NCBI RefSeq assembly: GCF_900108855.1
Contig: NZ_FNXY01000003.1
Span: forward strand, 744,001-808,000
Reading direction: 5' to 3'
Length of the DNA: 64,000 bases
DNA from: Dyadobacter koreensis
GTDB lineage: Bacteria; Bacteroidota; Bacteroidia; Cytophagales; Spirosomataceae
Program-made: the position numbers and the translations under genes
The notes under the pieces: generated by a model
Told to the model about the DNA's origin: nothing
Seen by the model: only the letters and a program-made list of their open reading frames with translations
Database searches by the model: none
Part shown: piece after piece, positions 52,082 through 60,029 of the stretch
How positions within the stretch are numbered: the stretch's first letter is position 1
Layout of the letters: each line of letters opens with the position of its first letter

Positions 52082-53551
52082 TTACTTGTCAATTCCAGCC
52101 TGAATTAAAACGCCCTGAACAGAGGTATAAAACTTTTTATATACCTCTTCATACTGTTTATGGACTTCTTTGCTCGGTTCAAAAATGGTACTCACCGGAG
52201 TAAAAAAATCAAGATCCGACAATTCCTTCGCAAAACCCAGAGCCTTCAGCCCCATCATAGCCGCGCCTACCGTACCTGTATCCACTGTTTCATTCAGCGC
52301 AACCGGAGTTCCGAAAATATCTGCCAGCATTTGTACCCAAACCTGACTTTGTGCAAAACCTCCGTTAGCAAAAATTCTTTTCACCTTTTGCGTTTCAAGC
52401 AGGATTTTTCCAATGCTATAAAGATTCAGATGTATACCCTCCATAACTGCCCTGGCAAAATGTGACTTGGAATGCTGGATGTCCAATCCTAAAAATCCTC
52501 CGCGAACCGCTGAATTCCACAACGGCGCTCTTTCTCCTAACAGATAAGGAAAAAACAAAAGCCCATCTGAACCAGCCTCAATCTTTGAAGCGGCCTCGAA
52601 TATTTCGTTGTAGTCACTTTCTGGGAAAAAATTATTTTTCATCCATTCAAATACGACTGCTCCGTTATTAGAAGGGCCTCCCAAAACATAGGTATCTTCA
52701 TCAAGAATGTAGCAGAATGTACGCATGTCTTCATCCAGGTATGGTACATCAGAACAAATCCGTGCTGCACCGCTGGTTCCAATGGTGATAGCCATTGTTC
52801 CCTTTAAAATTGCCCCACTTCCTAAATTTGCAAGACAGCCATCACTTGCGCCCATAATCAGAGGTGTTCCGGCCGGTACTTTGAAGTCATTTTCTTTGGG
52901 AAGTTTTTCTATGTGATACGGAGAAACCGCCGTAGAAAGTTTTGTTTCATCAAGACCGATTTTCTTCAGCGTCCATTCATCCCATTTTTTCTCAGCGATA
53001 TTGAACAATCCTGTTGCAGAAGCAATGGAATAATCCACGACAAACTTACCCGTTAATTTGAAAACGATATATTCTTTTATACCAATGAATTTATCAGTCC
53101 TGTCAAAAATATCTTTCTGATTTTTTTTCAGCCAGATCAGTTTGCAGGACGGCGTCATTGCGTGGATCGGCGTACCATTATTCTGATACATCTTTTTCCC
53201 ATCGGCAGATGCTTTCAGCTTTTCGGCTATGTCAGCACTCCGGTTATCAGCCCATATGATCAGATTAGACAGATTTTTGCCTTTTTTATCAATGCATAAA
53301 ATGCTGTGCATTGCCGAACTGAAACAGATACCAACTGGTTTCCCCTGCGCGTTACAGCTTTCACAGACTTTTTGAATAGAGCGGCAAACTGCTTCGTAAA
53401 TCTCATCAGGATCCTGCTCGCTCCAGTCCGGATTGGGATGAAGCATTTCATATCCTTCACTGTGAGATGTAAGAATTCCTGCTGAATCCGAGTCAAAAGC
53501 AGTAGTTTTAACGTTCGTAGTACCTATATCACAACCGATTATAAAAGACAT
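52082..53551 (-). CDS. FGGY-family sugar kinase, gluconokinase-like
   Basis: 489 residues. FIIGCDIGTTNVKTTAFDSD opens the first ATPase lobe; ICFSSAMHSILCIDKKGKNLSNLIIWADNRSADIAE, GTPIHAMTPSCKLIWLKKN, LIMGASDGCLANLGSGAI, AITIGTSGAARI and ERAPLWNSAVRGGFLGLDIQHSKSHFARAVMEGI are closest in pattern to gluconokinases of the FGGY group. It would phosphorylate gluconate or a related sugar with ATP in the cytoplasm. The periplasmic sugar dehydrogenase six kilobases away could supply gluconate. It is monocistronic. Confidence 0.88.
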   Translation of the reverse strand: MSFIIGCDIGTTNVKTTAFDSDSAGILTSHSEGYEMLHPNPDWSEQDPDEIYEAVCRSIQKVCESCNAQGKPVGICFSSAMHSILCIDKKGKNLSNLIIWADNRSADIAEKLKASADGKKMYQNNGTPIHAMTPSCKLIWLKKNQKDIFDRTDKFIGIKEYIVFKLTGKFVVDYSIASATGLFNIAEKKWDEWTLKKIGLDETKLSTAVSPYHIEKLPKENDFKVPAGTPLIMGASDGCLANLGSGAILKGTMAITIGTSGAARICSDVPYLDEDMRTFCYILDEDTYVLGGPSNNGAVVFEWMKNNFFPESDYNEIFEAASKIEAGSDGLLFFPYLLGERAPLWNSAVRGGFLGLDIQHSKSHFARAVMEGIHLNLYSIGKILLETQKVKRIFANGGFAQSQVWVQMLADIFGTPVALNETVDTGTVGAAMMGLKALGFAKELSDLDFFTPVSTIFEPSKEVHKQYEEVYKKFYTSVQGVLIQAGIDK

Positions 53552-53585
53552 TTCGAAGGGGCATGAATTGAAATTTATTATCTGA

Positions 53586-53593
53586 CAAATGTA
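53586..53593 (-). promoter_or_regulatory. -7 element for the sugar kinase gene
   Basis: TACATTTG on the minus strand, a full match to TAnnTTTG, about 35 bases upstream of the ATG at 53551. No TTG is found at the usual distance. Confidence 0.35.
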
Positions 53594-53778
53594 TCATATT
53601 ATGTCATTCCACACTATAAAATATTCGCGTCAATGTTGATGTTACTCTTTTCAAACTGAGAGCAATAATGATAAATCCTGAAAAATCAGGAGCTTCTTGA
53701 CCCAATCCTTACTACCATTCGTTATTTTTTATTATTTTCGCATCAGTAAAAAAATACTATCAAAATTTCCATTGAACC

Positions 53779-53967
53779 ATGACTGACGACGTACACGTAC
53801 ATAGCAAACCAGAAGGAGCATCCGTTGGAGTTTCTATCGCCATATTTATATTTTTGGTAATTATCCTTGCGGTATTTGGGGATCTTTTCGTATTTATCCT
53901 TGGACTTATCGGTCTGGTAGTAACATTTGCTGCATTTTACAAAGATCATTCAGCAGACGGTCATTGA
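53779..53967 (+). CDS. small two-helix membrane protein
   Basis: 62 residues: a polar His/Asp-rich N-terminus (MTDDVHVHSKPEGA), two adjacent hydrophobic helices (VGVSIAIFIFLVIILAVFG and LFVFILGLIGLVVTFAAF) and a short polar tail (KDHSADGH). The hydrophobic hairpin and clean ATG after an intergenic gap support a real gene. Family not recognised; similar short cytochrome-oxidase-like or DUF membrane proteins exist, but I cannot assign it. It is convergent with the metallophosphoesterase gene. Confidence 0.7.
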   Translation: MTDDVHVHSKPEGASVGVSIAIFIFLVIILAVFGDLFVFILGLIGLVVTFAAFYKDHSADGH

Positions 53968-54002
53968 CATTTTTTACGTTGGTGTAATCTGAAAACATAC
54001 CA

Positions 54003-55230
54003 TTATCGAACGGCCAATTCGGGCAGGACATGTTTAATGTTCCAATCGAGTTGGCCGTTTTGCGTATTGATGACCCATTCCTCCTCCAAGACACAGCTAT
54101 CTTCCAGATCCCGGTATTCGGCAACTAATTTTCCACCGCTCAATTTGAGCATCACGAAACCGTTATATCCCAAAAGGTGACCTGAAAGCTCCTTACGGAC
54201 TCTCCTGTCGTAAAGATGAATTTTTTCAAGATCGGCTGCGCTGTCAGGCATTTGTAATTCTACCGGCAAACCGCCGTGCCCAAGACAGCGACCATATGCT
54301 TCCGGCCCTTTTCCGTTCACAGCTTTATTGTAAACAACCAATCGGTGATCATGTCCCCAAAACCAGATTACCGGCCGGTTTGATTCGCCCAGTATTTCAC
54401 GAATCTGCTCGCCGGGTTTCGTATATTCTTCCCGAAAAGCAGAAATATAGGGATGGTGGCTAATAAAAACCAGTCCTCTTTTATCCGTAGGATCACCAAT
54501 TTTTGCCACGTAGCCAGTCCCGCTGTTCTTTCCGGAGATGACAGTCTGGCGGCGAAATAATTTCCAGCAGTGGGCGAGTTACCGAGGTATAACCAGTATC
54601 TACCCCAATAATTCGCCAATATTCATTTTCCAGACAGAAAAAACCTGCCTGTTGTGTTTTTCGTGTTTCCCCAACTTGAGCATACATCGCCGGCAGCAAA
54701 TGTTGAAAATAAGCATTGCCATTTGAGTACATTTCATGATTCCCGGACAAAGCAAGACTTCCCGAAGCGCCGTAATACCAGGACGAGTATGGTGCTGTAA
54801 AATTCTCTTCAACTTCTTTCGGAGTTCCTACAAAATAAATATCACCCATATGGATCGTGTAGTCAGGCGCATATCGGGCTGTCAAATGGGCAACCTGATC
54901 CGATTCCTCTGTATCACTCGCCCAATCGGAAAGTAACGCGATCGAAATTTCTTCACGGCTGGGAACCGATGACTGCAAAGGATAAATACCGCTGTCGCCA
55001 TTTCTTGGGTAAGCCTGGTATGGATGCCTTTTCCCAAAACGGCTTTTCAAATAATGCCAGGCAAAACCGATTAAATTTCTTTTAAAGAATTCAGAGATTA
55101 CCCGGGTTACTGACGACTTGTCCTGAACATGTTTTTCATAAAGTTCGAGTTGTGTTTTCGCGTGATTCTCGGCTTCGGTATGCCCTAATTCTAAATATTT
55201 TTTCGCGCGCTCTTCTGCTGATTCCTTCAT
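54003..55230 (-). pseudogene. metallophosphoesterase split by a one-base frameshift
   Basis: The first frame runs from the ATG at 55230 to a TGA at 54493-54495 (245 codons), the second from there to 54003. Motifs are divided between them: LLSDWASDTEE, IHMGDIYFVGT, LSGNHEMY and IGVDTGY in the first; FISHHPYISAF and IWFWGHDHRL in the second. Removing one A from the run of five (54500-54504 on the plus strand as T) joins them as WLRGKIGDPTDKRGL and gives a complete ~408-residue calcineurin-like enzyme. It is either a recent inactivation, a phase-variable homopolymer or a sequencing error. No signal peptide is seen; the N-terminus is a long charged helix. Confidence 0.85.
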
Positions 55231-55338
55231 GTATGCTTAAATTCTTTTTAAATACCTGTTAAATCCTGACCTGTCAACTCCTTATAGATATGACGGTTTC
55301 AAAGTTTCGGTCCCGATTGATAAATAAGTAATCATAAG

Positions 55339-55370
55339 TTTGAAATCGGTGATAGTAAATTGTAATTTTC
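55339..55370 (+). promoter_or_regulatory. promoter for the DinB-family gene
   Basis: TTTG at 55339-55342, exactly 20 bp, TAATTTTC at 55363-55370 (7 of 8 with TAnnTTTG). The leader would be about 25 bases. Confidence 0.6.
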
Positions 55371-55400
55371 AACTCACAACCACCATTAAACAGGTCCAAG

Positions 55401-55916
55401 ATGAGAAAATTATTACTTTCCGCAATGATGTTGCTGACAACACATGCGCTGTTCGCTCAGGTTACTACTGCTAAAATGGCTGCAGACTGGGAAAGAGCAA
55501 AAATCTATACCAAAGCTTATCTGGATGTGATGCCAGAAGACGGTTATGCCTACAAACCAAATCCGGAAATCCGTTCATTTGCCCAGCAAATGGGCCATTT
55601 GGCCGATGCAAATTACGCCTTCGCCGCTGCGGCAACCGGTAAAGCAAGTCCATCTTCGGCATCAGTTGAAAAAATGGCCGATCAGTCAAAAGCGGCGATC
55701 ACCAAAGCTACTCTGGAAAGTTATGATTTTGTAATTAATTCTCTGAAATCAGCGAGTGATGCAGATTTATCGAAAGCAGTAAAAGTATTTGGGAAAGATA
55801 TCACAACAGGCAGTGCGTTTGAAAAAGCATTTGAGCATCAGACACATCACCGTGGGCAGACAACTGTTTACATCCGTATGAAAGGTGTAAAACCGCCACA
55901 GGAAATGTTATTCTAA
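55401..55916 (+). CDS. exported DinB-family protein
   Basis: 171 residues with a signal peptide (RKLLLSAMMLLTTHALFAQ). The four-helix DinB/YfiT fold shows the three metal-ligand His positions in QQMGHLADANYAF and EHQTHHRGQTTVYIRMKGVKPP. Most DinB proteins are cytosolic, possibly metal-dependent thiol transferases, so the signal peptide is notable but not unique to this gene. It is monocistronic between its own promoter and a strong terminator. Function unassigned. Confidence 0.9.
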   Translation: MRKLLLSAMMLLTTHALFAQVTTAKMAADWERAKIYTKAYLDVMPEDGYAYKPNPEIRSFAQQMGHLADANYAFAAAATGKASPSSASVEKMADQSKAAITKATLESYDFVINSLKSASDADLSKAVKVFGKDITTGSAFEKAFEHQTHHRGQTTVYIRMKGVKPPQEMLF

Positions 55917-55932
55917 CTATTTTAGAACAATA

Positions 55933-55972
55933 AAAACAACTCCACCGTGTTCAATCATGGTGGAGTTGTTTT
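55933..55972 (+). terminator. strong rho-independent terminator
   Basis: A 14-bp perfect stem, AAAACAACTCCACC at 55933-55946 with its complement at 55959-55972, followed by ATTTTTG. Confidence 0.9.
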
Positions 55973-56015
55973 ATTTTTGACACCATAAGTCAGCATCGTT
56001 TCTAAAATTTTCAGC

Positions 56016-56789
56016 GTGAAGGATCAGCCAAATTCAGATAAAAAGCCAATGTATCGTGTCCCTGATATTTTTGCCGGCATCCCCAATTTAATTTCAGGAG
56101 AGAGCACACGCCATGGTGGAGTCAGCGTTTCACCTTATCATTCCCTGAATCTTGGTGGCTCAACGAAAGATAATCCTGAACACGTTGCTGAAAATAACAA
56201 GCGTTTTTTTGAATCGCTTGGTATAAAGTTGTCTCAGGTCGCTAAGTCACATCAGGTACATGAAGCGGAAATTCTGTCCGTTACAGAGCCCGGAAGATTT
56301 GAGGGATATGATGCTTTAATCACGAACATTCCGGATATCCAATTATCTGTGACGATTGCGGACTGTACACCCATTTTAATTTATGATCCTGTAAAAAAAG
56401 TCGTTGCCGCTATTCATGCGGGATGGCGTGGAACGGTTCAGCAAATTGTTTTAAAAACAACTGAAAGATTAAAAAATGAATATGGTACATATCCGGCCGA
56501 TTGTCTGGCTTTTGTTGGAACATGTATCGATGAATGTTCATTTGAGGTCGGCGAAGATGTAGCGGATAATTTTCAATCCGTATACAAACGATGGGATGAT
56601 CAAAAGAATAAATTTTTCGTAGATCTGAAATCAGCAAACCGTGACCAGCTTATTTTGGCAGGTTTGAAGCCCGATAATATCGAGGTTTCCCCCTATTCTA
56701 CTGTTATTCATAATGAAGATTATTTTTCTTATCGAAAAGAAAACGGGTTAACAGGTCGTTTGCTGGCAACGATCGGCTTAACCACCTAA
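56016..56789 (+). CDS. pgeF: peptidoglycan editing factor PgeF / LACC1-type (YfiH)
   Basis: 257 residues from a GTG at 56016; an ATG at 56049 (MYRVPDIFAGI) is an equally good start and gives 246. Signature motifs: STRHGGVSVSPYHSLNLGG, KSHQVHEAEILSV, LSVTIADCTPILIYDP, VVAAIHAGWRGTVQQIV and the terminal NEDYFSYRKENGLTGR. The His of HQVH, Cys of ADC and His of IHAGW form the metal site. Characterised members act on purine nucleosides or correct L-Ser errors in peptidoglycan precursors. Its stop is 10 bases from the stop of the convergent lamin-tail gene. Confidence 0.92.
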   Translation: MKDQPNSDKKPMYRVPDIFAGIPNLISGESTRHGGVSVSPYHSLNLGGSTKDNPEHVAENNKRFFESLGIKLSQVAKSHQVHEAEILSVTEPGRFEGYDALITNIPDIQLSVTIADCTPILIYDPVKKVVAAIHAGWRGTVQQIVLKTTERLKNEYGTYPADCLAFVGTCIDECSFEVGEDVADNFQSVYKRWDDQKNKFFVDLKSANRDQLILAGLKPDNIEVSPYSTVIHNEDYFSYRKENGLTGRLLATIGLTT

Positions 56790-56799
56790 AATCTTAAAT

Positions 56800-58494
56800 T
56801 TATTTTTTAACCGCGACAACTTTTAGTTTAAACTGATTTGTTTGCCCATTTGCATCAAACGTATCGATTAAAATCAGATAATATCCAGTATCCACGGTGA
56901 TACCATTTTCATTTGTACCATCCCAACTGATTTCGCCATATGTGCCAATAAGCTGGTTTCTAATTAGATTTTTTATTAGCCTGCCAGCAATATCATAAAT
57001 CCTGATGGTTACATATGTACCTGTAACCTGCAATTGATACTTAATTTTTGCAAAATCGTCAAGTCCATTATTATTTGCTACAAAAGCTTCCGGCTCAACA
57101 GTGAAAATAGGTTCGTCAGTTTTCTGTTCAATTTGAGAATTTGCATAGCCGGGTGTCGCATTTCCAGTTGCCGAGGCAGCCGAATGCCAGTTTTGGGGAA
57201 TTTGCGAGGATATGAGAAAATTCTCCTTTTCCAGTGAAACGCCCTTGGGATTGCTGATCAACGGATCATGCATGGTTTCCGAATAGTCAAAACGATCAAA
57301 AATTGTATTGGAATCATTCCTTAGAATCACGCTTCCGGAGGCATTTGCAAAAGATGGCAGAGCGTCAACTTGTAAAAAATTTCTAACCTTGTCCGTTGGA
57401 TAACTATCCTTAGTTTGACGGACATCTGTACTCAGTGCCAGATAATTGTAGGGAGCCAGAATGACATTCTCCGTGGTGATGATTCTGAAAATATCGGGTA
57501 GACCATTTTTCGTATTGCCGATAGACCAGTTATTCAAACTAACAAATCTGCCCGAATTATTATAAATTTCAACAAAATCAACTCCGTTAGCTGGTGGATT
57601 GAATAGTATTTCATTCAAGACAATATCGCCAGAATCCGCCTTGATTGGAAGTTCGATATTAAAATCAATTTTTCGCAAAATATTACCGGAACAGTCTGCC
57701 AGATTTCTTAGTGACACTGCATAATTTTTTCCAGAGACCAGAGGCGAACTCAGCTTTAGAACAAGATTACGGAAAGTCGGCAGTTCCAGCTTTTTGTTCA
57801 GAATAACTCTGCCCTCCACTTCAATCAGGGCTCCCGAAACAGCATTCACGCTATCAAGTTTTTCAGCAGCTATAATTCGTAATTCCGTTGGAGAAATAAC
57901 GTCGATCCGTTCTATTTCAGGTGGTGAATTATCACGCTTATTTTCTTTCACACTATTCTCCTTTCCCGGAGTTCCGCCACTTGAATCTTCCGAAGTCTTC
58001 CAGTTATCGTTCTCGATGCAAGGATTTTTCAAATCTGACATTTCAATGGAATAACCGCCGCTATTTTTATCAGAAACCCACAATTTCAGGTTATAACTGA
58101 TAGAAAAAATTATTTTTTTTGATGGACTGAAAAGTGAAATTATGGCCGCTTCATTGGGCAGCGAGAGAGCGTTGATGCCAACAACCTTGCCGTAATTTTT
58201 CATGCTGTTATAACTTGCCTGACTACAAACAATAATGAACATGCCTGGCAAGATGATTGAATCAGGAAATGTCGAAATCCTGGTTCCGACAACAAGTATC
58301 CAATTTTTAAGTTGTACCGGCTTATCAGACCGGTTGTAGAGTTCTATATACTCTACATCAGGCAAGGCAATCCCGGGAGTAGGGTCCGCCATAATTTCAC
58401 TGATAATTATATCATTATAATTCTGCCCAAGACATAATGATTTATGCAAAATCAGTACAAAAATCAGAAACACCTTGAAGAAATTAATCACCAT
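56800..58494 (-). CDS. secreted lamin-tail-domain surface protein
   Basis: 564 residues with a signal peptide (FFKVFLIFVLILHKSLCLGQ). Two lamin-tail domains are visible: ISEIMADPTPGIALPDVEYIELYNRSDKPVQLKNW and VLNEILFNPPANGVDFVEIYNNSGRFVSLNNW. Between them is a bacterial Ig-like domain (PPEIERIDVISPTELRI), and the C-terminus is a FlgD-like Ig domain (VTIRIYDIAGRLIKNLI, EISWDGTNENGITVDTGYYLILI), a common tail on surface and type IX secreted proteins in Bacteroidota. Probably displayed on the cell surface; ligand unknown. Confidence 0.85.
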   Translation of the reverse strand: MVINFFKVFLIFVLILHKSLCLGQNYNDIIISEIMADPTPGIALPDVEYIELYNRSDKPVQLKNWILVVGTRISTFPDSIILPGMFIIVCSQASYNSMKNYGKVVGINALSLPNEAAIISLFSPSKKIIFSISYNLKLWVSDKNSGGYSIEMSDLKNPCIENDNWKTSEDSSGGTPGKENSVKENKRDNSPPEIERIDVISPTELRIIAAEKLDSVNAVSGALIEVEGRVILNKKLELPTFRNLVLKLSSPLVSGKNYAVSLRNLADCSGNILRKIDFNIELPIKADSGDIVLNEILFNPPANGVDFVEIYNNSGRFVSLNNWSIGNTKNGLPDIFRIITTENVILAPYNYLALSTDVRQTKDSYPTDKVRNFLQVDALPSFANASGSVILRNDSNTIFDRFDYSETMHDPLISNPKGVSLEKENFLISSQIPQNWHSAASATGNATPGYANSQIEQKTDEPIFTVEPEAFVANNNGLDDFAKIKYQLQVTGTYVTIRIYDIAGRLIKNLIRNQLIGTYGEISWDGTNENGITVDTGYYLILIDTFDANGQTNQFKLKVVAVKK

Positions 58495-58585
58495 AGGTTC
58501 TATCCAAAATAATCTGAGATAGTACGGAAGAAATCGATTTTGGTAACTAGCTGGATTTGCCTTTTGGTGGCTTAAAAAACAAAAA

Positions 58586-58610
58586 AATTCAACCCGATCA
58601 GAGTTGAATT
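58586..58610 (-). terminator. terminator after the Lys/Ala-rich protein gene
   Basis: An 8-bp stem, AATTCAAC at 58586-58593 with GTTGAATT at 58603-58610, followed on the minus strand by a run of T broken once. Confidence 0.7.
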
Positions 58611-58640
58611 AATATTTTAACTGGTAAAGCCTTGATTATT

Positions 58641-59060
58641 TTATTTGCTTTCTTCCGTCGTAGCAGGAGTTTCAACAATTGCCTTTGGCGCTGCGGCTGC
58701 TGGCTTAGATGTCGTTTTTGCAGGAGCAGATTTTGGAGCCGCTGTTTTTACAGGAGGAGTCGCTGCTGGCTTAGATGCTGCCGAGGCCACAAGCGAAGCT
58801 AGTTTATCATTTTTTTCAGCTTGTTTCTTCTCTTTTTTTGATTCCTTCTTGGGTGCTTTTGCTTTTTTCTCCGCGCTCTTAGCCTCTTTTATTTTTCTTT
58901 TTTCCTCATCCTTTACGAATTTAGAAACTTTTTTTGCCAGTTTGGCTGCCGCTTTTTCAATCGATTTTTTTATTTTTTTTGAATCAGCCGATACAGAGTC
59001 AAGTTTTACAACCAGTGTTTCTGCGATTTCAGAACTAAGTTTTTTTGTTGCGGATTTCAT
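58641..59060 (-). CDS. Lys/Ala/Pro-rich histone-H1-like protein
   Basis: 139 residues. The first ~50 residues (MKSATKKLSSEIAETLVVKLDSVSADSKKIKKSIEKAAAKLAKKV) look like an amphipathic helical domain; the rest is low complexity, Lys-rich (KAKAPKKESKKEKKQAEKN) then Ala/Pro/Thr-rich (SKPAATPPVKTAAPKSAPAKT). This resembles the H1-like basic proteins of Bacteroidota that bind DNA non-specifically. Its ATG and terminator both fit the minus strand. A long open frame on the other strand is a by-product of the composition. Confidence 0.72.
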   Translation of the reverse strand: MKSATKKLSSEIAETLVVKLDSVSADSKKIKKSIEKAAAKLAKKVSKFVKDEEKRKIKEAKSAEKKAKAPKKESKKEKKQAEKNDKLASLVASAASKPAATPPVKTAAPKSAPAKTTSKPAAAAPKAIVETPATTEESK

Positions 59061-59210
59061 AAGATGAAAATTATTTAAATAATTAAGATAAGAAGAATTA
59101 AGCAGCTAATTTTCTTGATTTCAGCCCTTTATTGATTAAAATATGTTCTTATCTTTCAACCTGCAAATACCGTCTATTAATTTCACAAGAACAAATAAAT
59201 TGTGTTATTT

Positions 59211-59741
59211 TTATGTTAAATTTTTACTTACAAACTCCCACAATACGATTCCGGCCGAAACCGACACGTTAAACGAATGTTTTGTGCCGAACTGAGGAAT
59301 CTCAACACAACCATCCGATGCAGCGATTACCTCATCCGCTACGCCCTCTACTTCGTTACCAAAAACAAAAGCATAAGGAACATTCTTCGCAGGCTCAAAA
59401 TTTTGGAGCAACGTACTTCCTTCGGCCTGCTCAACTGATAAAATTCTGTAACCTTCACTTCTAAGTTTTTCAACGGCCGACAACGTACTTTCTTCCTTTT
59501 CCCAAATGACAGAATTTTCCGCGCCAAGGGCACTTTTGGTGATTTCGCGATGTGGTGGCTGTTGCGTATATCCGCATAAGATCAGTTTTCTTGCACGGAA
59601 TGCGTCTGCCGTTCTGAAAAATGATCCGACGTTGTTGAGGCTTCTAATATTATCCAGAACAATAACGAATGGAAATTTATCCGATTCCTTAAATTCGTCT
59701 ATCGACAACCGGTTCATTTCCTCAATAAGAAGTTTGCGCAT
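59211..59741 (-). CDS. SpoU/TrmH-family RNA 2'-O-methyltransferase
   Basis: 176 residues, the short form with little beyond the SPOUT knot. Motif 1 is VLDNIRSLNNVGSFFRTADAF with the conserved Asn and Arg; motif 2 is AFVFGNEVEGV; motif 3 is CVEIPQFGTKHSFNVSVSAGIVLWEF. It should transfer a methyl group from SAM to a ribose in tRNA or rRNA; the target cannot be named from sequence. It is cytosolic and probably monocistronic. Confidence 0.92.
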   Translation of the reverse strand: MRKLLIEEMNRLSIDEFKESDKFPFVIVLDNIRSLNNVGSFFRTADAFRARKLILCGYTQQPPHREITKSALGAENSVIWEKEESTLSAVEKLRSEGYRILSVEQAEGSTLLQNFEPAKNVPYAFVFGNEVEGVADEVIAASDGCVEIPQFGTKHSFNVSVSAGIVLWEFVSKNLT

Positions 59742-59863
59742 TGACTTTTTGTCTTTTAGAATTGGTTTCGAACAAACGTACGATGATTTGGGAAAAGATT
59801 TCCAACAATTTTTCGATTCAGATTCTGTTCAAAGCACGACATGGAGGCTAGATAACCCTATCA

Positions 59864-59892
59864 TTGGCAGAAATTAGAATTACTTAGATTTG
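59864..59892 (+). promoter_or_regulatory. candidate promoter for the large sensor kinase
   Basis: TTG at 59864-59866, 18-bp spacer, TAGATTTG at 59885-59892, a full match to TAnnTTTG. The leader would be about 130 bases. Confidence 0.45.
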
Positions 59893-60029
59893 ATTTATAA
59901 AATTTTTACTACATTTAGAGTAGAATTTGAATTATCGAAATAGAATTTTTTTAAATTCCTCCGTTACCTGTTAAACTATCCTACGTCTAGGGTTAAGATA
60001 CCTAACAATTATATGCTTAGCCCTACACC

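Noticed and set aside
58645..59067. 140-codon plus-strand frame opposite the Lys/Ala-rich gene
   Set aside because: Mirror of a biased composition; the minus-strand frame has the proper start and terminator.
59506..59877. 123-codon plus-strand frame overlapping the TrmH-type gene
   Set aside because: Mostly antisense to a conserved methyltransferase; its tail covers only the intergenic promoter region.
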